Source of the DNA: Neoroseomonas terrae
GTDB taxonomy: Bacteria; Pseudomonadota; Alphaproteobacteria; Acetobacterales; Acetobacteraceae
Assembly: GCF_018129025.1 (NCBI RefSeq)
Contig: NZ_JAAEDI010000004.1
Location: 62,001-126,000, forward strand
DNA length: 64,000 nucleotides
Direction of reading: 5' to 3'
The position numbers and the translations under genes were made by a program. Numbering within the stretch: position 1 is the stretch's first letter; the number at the start of each line of letters is the position of its first letter. Below the pieces are notes generated by a model, which was not told where the DNA came from, searched no databases, and was given only the letters and a program-made list of their open reading frames with translations. Below are positions 49,992 through 58,410 of this stretch, piece by piece.

Positions 49992-51398
49992 ATGGGTCAG
50001 ACGCTCTCCACGCTCGCCTATCTCGTTTCCTCCGTCCTGTTCATCCTGGCGCTGCGGGGGCTGTCGCACCCCGAAACCAGCCGCCGGGGCAACATGTTCG
50101 GCATGGTCGGGATGGGCATCGCCATCCTGGCGACGATGTTCAGCAAGGGCATGGGCTTCGGCGGCATCGCGCTGGTGATTGCGGGTCTCGCGATCGGCGG
50201 CACGATCGGCACCATCGTCGCGCAGCGCATCCAGATGACGGCGCTGCCGCAGCTGGTCGCGGCCTTCCACTCGCTGGTCGGCATGGCGGCGGTGTTCGTG
50301 GCCGCCGGTGCGTTCTACGCGCCGATGTCCTTCGGCATCGGGACGCATGAGCACATCCATGCGCAGTCGCTGATCGAGATGTCGCTTGGCGTCGCGATCG
50401 GCGCGATTACCTTCTCGGGTTCCGTCATCGCCTTCGCGAAGCTCGCGGGAAAGATGTCGGGCGCGCCGATCACCTTCGCGGGGCAGCATTGGCTGAACCT
50501 CGCGCTCGGCATCCTGCTGGTCATCCTGATCATCGCCTTCGTCGCGACCGGGTCGGGCGTGCTGTTCTGGCTGATCGCGCTGCTGTCCTTCGCGCTCGGC
50601 TTCCTGCTGATCATCCCGATCGGAGGGGCGGACATGCCGGTCGTGGTGTCGATGCTGAACAGCTATTCCGGCTGGGCGGCGGCGGGCATCGGCTTCACCA
50701 TCGGCAATTTGCTGCTTATCATCACGGGTGCACTGGTCGGTGCCTCGGGTGCGATCCTGTCCTACATCATGTGCAAGGGCATGAACCGCAGCATCATCAA
50801 CGTGCTGCTGGGCGGGTTCGGATCGGAAGGTGGTGCCGCGGCCGGTGGCGGCGGCGACGCGGACCGGCCGCCGGTGAAGGCGGGCAGCCCGGAAGACGCG
50901 GCCTACATGATGAAGAATGCGCAGAAGATCATCGTCGTGCCTGGCTACGGCATGGCGGTGGCGCAGGCGCAGCAGGTGCTGCGCGAGATGGCCGATTTGC
51001 TGAAGAAGGAAGGGGTGGAGATCAAATACGCGATCCACCCGGTCGCCGGCCGCATGCCCGGGCACATGAACGTGCTGCTGGCGGAAGCCAACGTGCCGTA
51101 TGACGAGGTGTTCGAGCTCGAGGAGATCAACCCCGAGTTTGCGGATGCCGACGTCGCCTTCGTGATCGGCGCGAATGACGTGACCAACCCGGCGGCGAAG
51201 ACGGACAAGTCGTCCGCGATCTACGGCATGCCGATCCTGGATGTGGAACGCGCCAAGACCGTGTTCTTCATCAAGCGCGGCATGGCGAGCGGGTATGCCG
51301 GGGTGGAGAACGAGCTGTTCTTCCGGCCGAACACGATGATGCTGTTCGGGGACGCGAAGAAGGTGACGCAGGAGATCGTGCAGGCGTTGCAGCGGTAG
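49992..51398 (+). CDS. pntB: NAD(P) transhydrogenase subunit beta
   Basis: This 468-residue subunit forms the rest of the proton channel (about nine helices, residues 1-270) and carries the NADP(H)-binding domain III. Key stretches are LSHPETSRRGNMFGM, GTIGTIVAQRIQMTALPQ, VVVSMLNSYSGWAAAGIGF and, in domain III, VPGYGMAVAQAQQVLREM, HPVAGRMPGHMNVLLAEA and GANDVTNPAAKTD. It ends the pnt operon; a 9-bp GC hairpin follows 24 nt later. Confidence 0.95.
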   Translation: MGQTLSTLAYLVSSVLFILALRGLSHPETSRRGNMFGMVGMGIAILATMFSKGMGFGGIALVIAGLAIGGTIGTIVAQRIQMTALPQLVAAFHSLVGMAAVFVAAGAFYAPMSFGIGTHEHIHAQSLIEMSLGVAIGAITFSGSVIAFAKLAGKMSGAPITFAGQHWLNLALGILLVILIIAFVATGSGVLFWLIALLSFALGFLLIIPIGGADMPVVVSMLNSYSGWAAAGIGFTIGNLLLIITGALVGASGAILSYIMCKGMNRSIINVLLGGFGSEGGAAAGGGGDADRPPVKAGSPEDAAYMMKNAQKIIVVPGYGMAVAQAQQVLREMADLLKKEGVEIKYAIHPVAGRMPGHMNVLLAEANVPYDEVFELEEINPEFADADVAFVIGANDVTNPAAKTDKSSAIYGMPILDVERAKTVFFIKRGMASGYAGVENELFFRPNTMMLFGDAKKVTQEIVQALQR

Positions 51399-51422
51399 TG
51401 GTTGCGCCTTTCGGGACTGGTG

Positions 51423-51446
51423 GCGGCCGGGCATCGTCCCGGCCGC
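51423..51446 (+). terminator. Stem-loop after pntB
   Basis: GCGGCCGGG (51423-51431) pairs with CCCGGCCGC (51438-51446) around a 6-nt loop, 24 nt after the pntB stop. The T-run is weak (TGTCGTTTGG), so termination strength is uncertain. Confidence 0.55.
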
Positions 51447-51500
51447 TGTCGTTTGGAAGGATGGGCGCTTCTGCCGCGCCGGGTTCGCCCTGGTGACAGA

Positions 51501-51541
51501 CAGAAAAAGGGTGGGGGTGCGGGGGAGGTTCTCCTCCCCCG
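51501..51541 (-). terminator. Terminator cassette, copy 2 of 2
   Basis: This 41-nt cassette matches 16633-16673 with one mismatch: CGGGGGAGG/CCTCCCCCG with loop TTCT at 51520-51541, then a C-rich spacer and TTTTT on the minus strand. It stands 3 nt after the stop of the minus-strand peptide-binding protein gene. Confidence 0.75.
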
Positions 51542-51544
51542 CCC

Positions 51545-53110
51545 TTACTGCGCCGCCCGCGCCGCCATCGCCCGCGTGCTCTCGTCCATCCGCGCCTCAT
51601 AGGCCACGCCGCGGCGCGTCGCCCAGGTGTTGATCAGGTGGAACAGCGGCACGACCGCCTGGTCGTCCATCGCCATCTTGATCACCTCATGCAGCACGCG
51701 CTCGCGCGCCTCGTCGTCCAGCGTCGCCGTCGCGCGGTCCACCAGCGCGTCCATCGCCGGGTTGGAATAGCGGCCGGAATTCGACGCCCCGCGCCGCTGC
51801 TCGCGGTTGTAGGTGCCAATGATGTTGATGGCGGCGTAGGAGGCCTCGCCGGTCGAGGAGCCCCAGCCGGCGAGGCGGATGCCGAATTCCTGGCGGGCCG
51901 CGCGCGCGGAGAAGGAGGTCCAGGGCAGGGCCTGAATTTCCGTCCGCACACCGATGCGCGTCCACATCTGCGCGACGGCCTGGGCGGTGCGCGCATCGTT
52001 GGGGTAGCGGTCGTTGGGGGTGGTCAGCACGACGCGGAAGCCCTGCGGGTAGCCCGCCTCGGCCAGCAGCCGGCGGGCGCCATCCGGGTCGAAGGCCGGC
52101 GGCGGGACGTCGGGGTTGTAGGAATAGACGCCCGGCGGCAGCCATTGGCCGGATGGGGCGGCGGTGCCTTCCATCACCCGCTCCGCCAGCGCCTCGCGGT
52201 TGACGCCGATCGACAGCGCACGCCGCACGCGGACATCGAGGAACGGGTTCGCCGGCAACGGCTGCCCGGCATTGTCCGTCACGCCCGGCACGTTGGCGGT
52301 GCGGGTGAAATCGGCCTGCAGGTAGATCATCCGCAGCCCCTGGATCTGGTGCAGGGCGACGCGGGTCTCGCGGCGCAGGCGCTCGAGGTCCGAGGACGGC
52401 ACCTGGTCGATCAAATCCACGTCGCCCGCGATCAGCGCGGCGGTGCGGGCGGAATCATTGGCGATGACGCGATAGGTCGCGCGGGCCCAGGGCTCGCGCC
52501 CGCCATAATAGGCATCATTGCGCTCGAAATCGACGCGCTCGCCCGGCGTATTGCTGCGCAGGCGATAGGGGCCGGTGCCGATGGCCGCGCGGCCGCTGTT
52601 GTAGTCCTCGGTCGACGCGCCCTGGCCGGCGTGGCGGGAGATGATGAAGACGTAGGACAGATCGACCGGCAGCAGCGGATGCGGCGCGCGGGTGTGGATG
52701 CGCAGCGTCAGCGGGTCCACAACCTCGACGCGGCTCACCATGCGAAGGAAGCCGCCGAAGCCGCCGGGGCTGTTGGGGACATTCGGCGCGCGTTCGAAGG
52801 TGAAGACGACGTCGTCGGCGGTGAAATCGCGGCCATCATGCCATTTCACGCCGGGACGCAGCTTGAATTCCCAGACGGTCTCCGAGATCGGCCGCCAGGA
52901 TTCAGCAAGGCCCGGCTGCGGACGCACCTGCGCGTCGCGCTCCACCAGGCGGGAGAAGATGTGCGCCGCTACCGAGCTGTTCGGCGCCGCGTTGAAGAAA
53001 TGCGGGTCGAGCGAGGTGGCGGGCGCGCCCGCGCCCATCGTCAGGTTCTGGGCCGCCGCGGGCAGCGCGACCGAGGAGGCGAGGAGGAAGGCGAGGCTGG
53101 TGCGGCGCAT
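51545..53110 (-). CDS. ABC transporter substrate-binding protein, peptide/nickel type (family 5)
   Basis: This 521-residue periplasmic receptor has a signal peptide (MRRTSLAFLLASSVALPAAAQ). Family SBP_bac_5 motifs are LAESWRPISETVWEFKLRPG, WHDGRDFTADDVVFTFER and IGTGPYRLRS, followed by GDVDLIDQVPSSDLERL. It would bind oligopeptides or similar solutes. The ATG at 53110 begins the signal peptide; a frame opening at 53143 is longer. No permease or ATPase gene is adjacent, so it is an orphan receptor or works with a transporter encoded elsewhere. Confidence 0.9.
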   Translation of the reverse strand: MRRTSLAFLLASSVALPAAAQNLTMGAGAPATSLDPHFFNAAPNSSVAAHIFSRLVERDAQVRPQPGLAESWRPISETVWEFKLRPGVKWHDGRDFTADDVVFTFERAPNVPNSPGGFGGFLRMVSRVEVVDPLTLRIHTRAPHPLLPVDLSYVFIISRHAGQGASTEDYNSGRAAIGTGPYRLRSNTPGERVDFERNDAYYGGREPWARATYRVIANDSARTAALIAGDVDLIDQVPSSDLERLRRETRVALHQIQGLRMIYLQADFTRTANVPGVTDNAGQPLPANPFLDVRVRRALSIGVNREALAERVMEGTAAPSGQWLPPGVYSYNPDVPPPAFDPDGARRLLAEAGYPQGFRVVLTTPNDRYPNDARTAQAVAQMWTRIGVRTEIQALPWTSFSARAARQEFGIRLAGWGSSTGEASYAAINIIGTYNREQRRGASNSGRYSNPAMDALVDRATATLDDEARERVLHEVIKMAMDDQAVVPLFHLINTWATRRGVAYEARMDESTRAMAARAAQ

Positions 53111-53174
53111 GGGGGCGTTCCTGTCCGGCGTCGCAGCGAGCATGCCACGGCGCCGGCGGCGCAGGCGAGAGTCG

Positions 53175-54500
53175 TCACGCCCCCAGGAAAGACAGCGCCA
53201 GCCCGGCCGCCGCGCAGATCGCCAGCACGCGGGCGAGGCCGAGCTTCAGTCCGAACAGCAGCACCGCAGCGAGCAGGCCGAGGCCGAGCGCCGCCGGCTG
53301 GATCGAGGACAGCACCGGCAGGTCGATCGCGGCCGGGCCGATCGGCTGATGCCGCACCTCGGCGAAGATCACGCGCAGCCCGAACCACAGCGCGAGGTTC
53401 GCGATCACGCCCACCACCGCCGCCGTGACGCCCGCCAGCGCCCCGCGCAGCCTTGGCTGGTCGTGCATCCGCTCGACATAGGGGGCGCCGAGGAAAATGA
53501 AGGCGAAGCACGGCGCGAAGGTCACCCAAAGCGTCACCAGCGACGCGCCGATGCCGCCCAGGATGCCGCTGTCGCGGTAGCCGGCGAGGAAGCCCACGAA
53601 TTGCAGCACCAGGATGAGCGGGCCGGGCGTGGTCTCGGCGAGGCCGAGGCCGGCCAGCATCTCGGGCGCAGTCAGCCAGCGGTAATGCTGCACGGCCTCC
53701 TGCGCGACATAGGCAAGCACGGCATAGGCGCCGCCGAAGGTGACGACCGCCATCTTGGAGAAGAACCAGGCGACGTCGCCATAGACGCCCGTGCCCATCA
53801 GCAGCACGACCGGCCACAGCCAGAGCGCAATGGTGACGAGCCCGGCGCGCCGGGCGGTGGGCGTCATGGCCGTGATGCGGCCCGGCTCGGCGGCCAGCAG
53901 CGCGTCGAGCAGGGCGGGCGGGCCATCCTTCGCCTTGCCATGCGCGGCGGCGGCGAAGGCCTCGGGCGCGAGATAGCCGATGCCGAGCGCGGCCAGCACC
54001 ACGATCGGGAAGGGCACGGCGAAGGCGGCCAGCGCCACGAAGGCCGCCGCCGCCAGCGCCCAGGCCGCGCCGCCATGCAGGGCGCGCTTCGCGACGCGCA
54101 GCAGCGCCTCGACCACCAGCACCAGCACGGCGCATTTCAGGCCGAAGAACAGGGCCGCGACGATCGGCACCTCGCCCAGCGTCGCGTAGATGATCGACAA
54201 AGCGAGCATCACCACGGCGCCGGGCAGCACGAACAGCACCCCCGCCGCGATGCCGCCCTTCACCCCATGCATCAGCCAGCCGAGATAGGTGGCGAGCTGC
54301 GTCGCCTCGGGCCCCGGCAGCAACATGCAGAAGTTGAGCGCATGCAGGAACCGCGCGTCGGAGACCCAGTGGCGATCATCCACCACCTCCCGGTGCATCA
54401 CCGCGATCTGCGCGGCCGGACCGCCGAAGGACAGCAGACCGACGCGGAGCCAGACGCGCAGCGCCTCGGCGAAGGTCGGGAAGACAGGCTGGGGCTTCAT
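53175..54500 (-). CDS. chrA: Chromate transporter ChrA
   Basis: This long-chain CHR-family efflux protein of 441 residues expels chromate using the membrane potential. Two homologous CHR halves are visible. The N-half shows LRVGLLSFGGPAAQIAVMHRE and LLPGPEATQLATYLGWL; the C-half shows AVVTFGGAYAVLAYVAQEAV, GLAETTPGPLILVLQFVGF and GAPYVERM. The ATG at 54500 overlaps the chrB stop by 4 nt, so the two resistance genes are translationally coupled. Confidence 0.93.
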   Translation of the reverse strand: MKPQPVFPTFAEALRVWLRVGLLSFGGPAAQIAVMHREVVDDRHWVSDARFLHALNFCMLLPGPEATQLATYLGWLMHGVKGGIAAGVLFVLPGAVVMLALSIIYATLGEVPIVAALFFGLKCAVLVLVVEALLRVAKRALHGGAAWALAAAAFVALAAFAVPFPIVVLAALGIGYLAPEAFAAAAHGKAKDGPPALLDALLAAEPGRITAMTPTARRAGLVTIALWLWPVVLLMGTGVYGDVAWFFSKMAVVTFGGAYAVLAYVAQEAVQHYRWLTAPEMLAGLGLAETTPGPLILVLQFVGFLAGYRDSGILGGIGASLVTLWVTFAPCFAFIFLGAPYVERMHDQPRLRGALAGVTAAVVGVIANLALWFGLRVIFAEVRHQPIGPAAIDLPVLSSIQPAALGLGLLAAVLLFGLKLGLARVLAICAAAGLALSFLGA

Positions 54501-55282
54501 GCTGGTCTCGCGGCAGGCCAGTTGTGGGTCTCGTCGGTCGCGTCGCGCGCCCAGCGATAGAAGGCGTCGTACAGCGCAAGGCCGGCGTCGAGCTGCGCCA
54601 GATCGTCGCGATACATGCGCGACAGGCCGAGGGAGGCGGCCAACAGCCCGGCAGCCTCCGGCGCGAGGTCCGGGCGGGCGGTGTCAGCGCCGCGCACGAT
54701 CATCGCGAGCCGATCCAGCGGGGCGGAGTGCAGGGCGAATTCGTCGAGCATGACGTCGAAAGTGCAAAGATCGCCGCGATGCGACCAGAAGACGCCCTCG
54801 ATATCGAAGGGCGTGGCGCCGAAGCGGTCGGCCACGGCCGCGACCTCCGTGGGCGCGACGAACAGGAAGACGGCGGCGGGATCGACGAACCGGCGGATCA
54901 GCCAGGGGCAGGCGATGCGGTCCACCTTGGGCCGAGCCCGGGTGACCCACAGCGTGCGGCCCTGTGCATCGCGCGGCGGCACTTGGGCGGGGGAGACGAG
55001 CGACAGGCCGGCGTCGCGCCACGCCTCGAACCCGCCTTCAAGGGATTCGGCCGCGCCCTGGCTGAGCTTCAAACCCTTCTGACAGGTGACGACGACTTCG
55101 CGCCCCGCGAAGCCGGCGGCCCAATCCGCGACATCCTGGTGGCTGCGCCGGATGGCGGCGGGCAGGAAGCGCGGATCGGCGGCGGCGTCCTCGGGCGTGC
55201 GCAGGTCGATCAGCACGGGCGCATCGGGCAGGCCGATGCGGCGGGCGAGCTGCTGGGCAGTGATGATGGTCGGTGCCGGCAT
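54497..55282 (-). CDS. chrB: Chromate resistance protein ChrB (rhodanese fusion)
   Basis: This 261-residue protein has an N-terminal rhodanese domain (residues about 5-105, active-site loop VVVTCQKGLKLS with C67) fused to a ChrB C-terminal domain (WVTRARPKVDRIACPWLIRRFVD and CTFDVMLDEFAL). ChrB acts as chromate-responsive regulator or as an accessory to ChrA. The rhodanese fusion suggests a sulfane-sulfur redox role. The ATG at 55282 has GAGAGGA upstream; a start nine codons earlier is possible. It is the first gene of the chrBA operon. Confidence 0.88.
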   Translation of the reverse strand: MPAPTIITAQQLARRIGLPDAPVLIDLRTPEDAAADPRFLPAAIRRSHQDVADWAAGFAGREVVVTCQKGLKLSQGAAESLEGGFEAWRDAGLSLVSPAQVPPRDAQGRTLWVTRARPKVDRIACPWLIRRFVDPAAVFLFVAPTEVAAVADRFGATPFDIEGVFWSHRGDLCTFDVMLDEFALHSAPLDRLAMIVRGADTARPDLAPEAAGLLAASLGLSRMYRDDLAQLDAGLALYDAFYRWARDATDETHNWPAARPA

Positions 55283-55410
55283 GGTGGCGTCCTCTCCGAA
55301 CAGGAGCATGGGACGCGATGCTTCGGCCGGAGCCTCACGGGGTGATCGCGGAAGTCCCCTTGGCGCGAAGGGTGGGGAGCGTGCCGCCGGCTGTCAAGCG
55401 CGGCGGCGTG

Positions 55411-57138
55411 TCATTCCGCGGCGGCGGGCAGCAGGCTCTCGCCGGGTTTCAATCGCGTGAAAGCGACTGGTTGCCAGTCGAGCGCGACGCGCGTCCCGTC
55501 GAGCGTGACGCGGGTGGCGGCGAGCCCGGTGGCATCGTCGTTGGTCTGCGGGAAGTCCTCGCGCCAATGGGCGCCGCGGGATTCCTCGCGCGCTTGCGCG
55601 GCGGCGACGATGGCGCGGCTGACGAGGAACTGCGACTTCAGGTTCAGCCAGTCATGCCAGGTGAGGTTGAAGGCGCGGTCGCTGCCATCGACGCCGGCTG
55701 CATCCGTCTCGGCTTCCAGCGCGTCGAGGCCCGCGACCGCCGCGGCGAGGCTCGCGGCATCGCGCAGGATGCCGGCCTTGTCCCACATCAGGTCGAGCAG
55801 CGCGTCGCGGATGGGCGACAGGTTGCGGGCCGGGCGCACGAAGGGCGCGTGGATGAAAGCTGCCGCTTCATCCAGTGCGGTTGCGTCGGGTTCAGCGAAC
55901 TCGCCATGGCGCGGCACCCAGGCCGCCATGCTGTCGCCGGCGATGCCGCCGAAGACGGTGGAATTCGCGACGCCATTGCCGCCGAGGCGGTTCGCGCCAT
56001 GCACGCCGCCGGTGTCCTCGCCGGCCGCGAACAGGCCGGGCAGGTCCGTTGAGCCGTCGGCGGCGAACACTACGCCGCCCATCATGTAATGCGCAGTCGG
56101 GACCACGGGCACGCGGCCGCCGGCGAGGTCGAAGCCGTTGTCGGCGCAGCGTTCGACCATGCCCTTGAACTCGCGGGCGACGCGGTCGGGGCCGAGATGC
56201 GCCATCTCGATCCACAGCCCGCCTGCATCGTTGACGTTGCCGGCGAGTATCTCCCGCTGCATGGACCGGCTGACGATGTCGCGCGTCGCGCGCTCGTTGC
56301 GTGGATCATATTTGTGCATGAAGCGCTGGCCGTCGCCGCCGAGCAGATAGCCACCGGCACCGCGCAGCCCTTCCTCGATGATCGTGCCGGTCATGCGCGT
56401 GCCGGGGCCGGCGAGGACGCCGGTCGGGTGGAACTGCACCATCTCCATGTCGCGCAGCGGCAGGCCGGCGCGGAGCGCCATCGCCATGCCGTCGCAGGCC
56501 TTGTCGCCGGAGGGAGTATGGTACTTGTACATGGTCGGCCCGCCGCCGGTGCCAAGCAGCACCGCGCGCGCCTGCATGAAGACCAGCCCGCCGCTGCGCA
56601 TGTCGATCAGCAGCACGCCCGACAAGCGCGACCCGTCCGTGCTGCGGATCAGTGCGACGGCGCGATGTTCCTCCAGCCGGTTGATGCCGCGCGCCCAGAC
56701 CTGCTCGGCGAGGCGGTTGACGATCTCGATGCCCGTCAGGTCGCCCTTGTGCACCGTGCGGTCGAAGGTCTGACCGGCGAAGGCCTTCTGGTGGATGCTG
56801 CCGTCCGGGTTGCGGTCGAAGAAGCAGCCCCAGCGGTTCTCAAGTTCGCGGATGCGGCGCTGCGCACCAACGACGAGCGTCCAGGCGAGATCCTGGTCGT
56901 TGAGCCATTTCCCGCCGTCGAGCGTGTCCATGAAGTGTCGCTCGGCGGAATCACCTGCGGCGATGGCAACGTTGTAGCCGCCCTGGACCATGCGGGTGCA
57001 GCCGCATTTGCCGAGCAGCCCTTTCACGGCAATCGTCACATCGAGGTCGGGCGCCGCGTCCTTCGCATGCAGCGCGGCGAGAAGCCCGGCACCGCCGGCG
57101 CCCAGGATCAGCACATCGGTGCGGCGACGTTCGATCAC
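55411..57138 (-). CDS. SDH/FRD-type flavoprotein subunit
   Basis: This 575-residue flavoprotein of the succinate dehydrogenase / fumarate reductase / L-aspartate oxidase family has DVLILGAGGAGLLAALHAK (FAD fold) and MVQFHPTGVLAGPGTRMTGT. It also has IIEEGLRGAGGYLL (catalytic Arg region), PTAHYMMGGVVFA and GANRLGGNGVANSTVFGG. The stretch that carries the covalent FAD His in SdhA (SHTxxAQGG) reads GCTRMVQGG here, so FAD is probably non-covalent. The GTG at 57138 overlaps the stop of the 54-aa gene upstream as GTGA. Fe-S and anchor genes occur upstream in the same chain. Confidence 0.85.
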   Translation of the reverse strand: MIERRRTDVLILGAGGAGLLAALHAKDAAPDLDVTIAVKGLLGKCGCTRMVQGGYNVAIAAGDSAERHFMDTLDGGKWLNDQDLAWTLVVGAQRRIRELENRWGCFFDRNPDGSIHQKAFAGQTFDRTVHKGDLTGIEIVNRLAEQVWARGINRLEEHRAVALIRSTDGSRLSGVLLIDMRSGGLVFMQARAVLLGTGGGPTMYKYHTPSGDKACDGMAMALRAGLPLRDMEMVQFHPTGVLAGPGTRMTGTIIEEGLRGAGGYLLGGDGQRFMHKYDPRNERATRDIVSRSMQREILAGNVNDAGGLWIEMAHLGPDRVAREFKGMVERCADNGFDLAGGRVPVVPTAHYMMGGVVFAADGSTDLPGLFAAGEDTGGVHGANRLGGNGVANSTVFGGIAGDSMAAWVPRHGEFAEPDATALDEAAAFIHAPFVRPARNLSPIRDALLDLMWDKAGILRDAASLAAAVAGLDALEAETDAAGVDGSDRAFNLTWHDWLNLKSQFLVSRAIVAAAQAREESRGAHWREDFPQTNDDATGLAATRVTLDGTRVALDWQPVAFTRLKPGESLLPAAAE

Positions 57139-57299
57139 CGCGGGCAGCGGGGGCTGCTCGGCACGCCGCAGCCACAATCGGCCAGCGTATTGTAGACGAT
57201 GGCGCCGCCCTGGGTGCCGAGCATGACCGTGGAGACAAACTGACCGAGCGGCGGCGGCATGGCGACAATCATCAGGTAGAGCGGCAGCAGCACCGTCAT
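57135..57299 (-). CDS. 54-residue small membrane-like protein in the fumarase/SDH chain
   Basis: A short frame starts at ATG 57299, overlapping the fumarase-beta stop as ATGA, and ends in TGA overlapping the GTG start of the flavoprotein as GTGA. The 54-residue product has a hydrophobic N-terminus (TVLLPLYLMIVAMPPPLG), a second apolar stretch (STVMLGTQGGAIVYNTLA) and a Cys-rich tail (DCGCGVPSSPRCPR). It could be a membrane peptide of the SDH-like complex or a coupling ORF that delivers ribosomes to the flavoprotein start. I know of no family for it. Confidence 0.55.
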   Translation of the reverse strand: MTVLLPLYLMIVAMPPPLGQFVSTVMLGTQGGAIVYNTLADCGCGVPSSPRCPR

Positions 57300-57904
57300 G
57301 CCGCCCCCAGCTTTTCCAGCACGGCCTGGCGGCGGCGCGCGGCCTCGGCATTCACCGTGGCGTAGAGGCTGCCGCCATGCGCATCCATCGCGACCAGCAA
57401 TGGGCCGAAGCCCTTGATGCGGAACTTGTACAGTGATTCAGGGTTGAGGTCGTCGAGATCGACATCCTCAACCGCTTCGATCCAGGTCGTCTCCAGCGCC
57501 GCCGCGCCACCCACCACAGCGAGATAGGCGCCGCCCAGGTCGCGGAAGGCGTCGAGCGATCCCTCCCGCAGCCCGCCCTTGCCGATGATGATCCGCACGC
57601 CCTCGCGTTCCATCAGCGGCCGCGTGAAGCGTTCCATGCGGTCGGAGGTCGTGGTGCCGACGCAGACCGCCTCGTATCCCGAATGGTTGGTGCCGGAGCG
57701 TTCGACCTTGCGCAGGTTTGGCGCCGTGTGCACCACCGCGTGGCCGTTCAGGTCGAACTTCGTGCGACGCCCGCGGTCGAACATGTGGATCTGGGTGGCG
57801 TCGCGGATGCCGAACAGCGTCTCCTCGAGCGTCACCGTATCACCGGCGCGCAATTCGCGGACCTGCGCCTCGGTGATCGGCATGGGCAGGACGTGGTGCG
57901 TCAC
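57296..57904 (-). CDS. Fumarate hydratase class I, beta subunit
   Basis: This C-terminal-domain subunit of a two-subunit class I hydro-lyase (fumarase / L-tartrate dehydratase type) has 202 residues. Conserved stretches are LRAGDTVTLEETLFGIRDATQ, TAPNLRKVERSGTNHSGYEAV and the core GTTTSDRMERFTRPLMEREG, followed by IGKGGLREGSL. The GTG at 57904 overlaps the GNAT stop as GTGA. The alpha subunit gene is next but one upstream, split from it by the GNAT gene. Substrates of this family include fumarate, tartrate, mesaconate and dimethylmalate. Confidence 0.88.
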   Translation of the reverse strand: MTHHVLPMPITEAQVRELRAGDTVTLEETLFGIRDATQIHMFDRGRRTKFDLNGHAVVHTAPNLRKVERSGTNHSGYEAVCVGTTTSDRMERFTRPLMEREGVRIIIGKGGLREGSLDAFRDLGGAYLAVVGGAAALETTWIEAVEDVDLDDLNPESLYKFRIKGFGPLLVAMDAHGGSLYATVNAEAARRRQAVLEKLGAA

Positions 57905-58410
57905 GGCGCCTTCTCCTCCTCGGCGGGCCAGTCCCCGCACGCGGCTGCGGCCAGCGCGCCCCCGGTCAGCCGGTAGAACACCTTGCCCGCCGGCGCGATG
58001 CCGAGCTTCCCATAGAAGGCCTGCGCCCGGCCATTGGTTCCGTCGGTGGTCCAATCGACACGGGTGTATTTGTGCTCGGCGGCGAAGCGCATGGCGCCGG
58101 TCATCAGGGCCCGGGCGACGCCGGTGCCGCGGTGGGCCTCCGCCACGTAGATGTCCTTCAGCAGCAGGCCCCAGGTGAAGTCGAAGGCGGGGAAGAAGCC
58201 CGAGAGCGAGACGAAGCCGGCCGGCAGGTCGTTCTGCCGCGCCACCAGGCAGAAGGGGCCGGCGCGGCCCGCCGGGTCGGTCAGCGCCTCGGCGGCCTGG
58301 GCGAGCAGCGGGGCCGCGGTGCGTTCGGCATAGAAGCGGCCCATCTCGGAGAGCAGCGTCATCAGCGCCATGCGGTCGGCCGGGGTGGCCTCGGCGACGG
58401 TCACGCCCAT
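57901..58410 (-). CDS. GNAT-family N-acetyltransferase
   Basis: This 169-residue acetyltransferase of the GNAT fold transfers an acetyl group from acetyl-CoA to an amine. Motif A, LLKDIYVAEAHRGTGVARAL, contains the pyrophosphate-binding HRGTGVA, and motif B follows in YTRVDWTTDGTNGRAQAFYGK. It is inserted between the fumarase alpha and beta genes, joined to the former by TGATG and to the latter by GTGA. It may acetylate a protein or metabolite of this pathway; no substrate can be named. Confidence 0.85.
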   Translation of the reverse strand: MGVTVAEATPADRMALMTLLSEMGRFYAERTAAPLLAQAAEALTDPAGRAGPFCLVARQNDLPAGFVSLSGFFPAFDFTWGLLLKDIYVAEAHRGTGVARALMTGAMRFAAEHKYTRVDWTTDGTNGRAQAFYGKLGIAPAGKVFYRLTGGALAAAACGDWPAEEEKAP

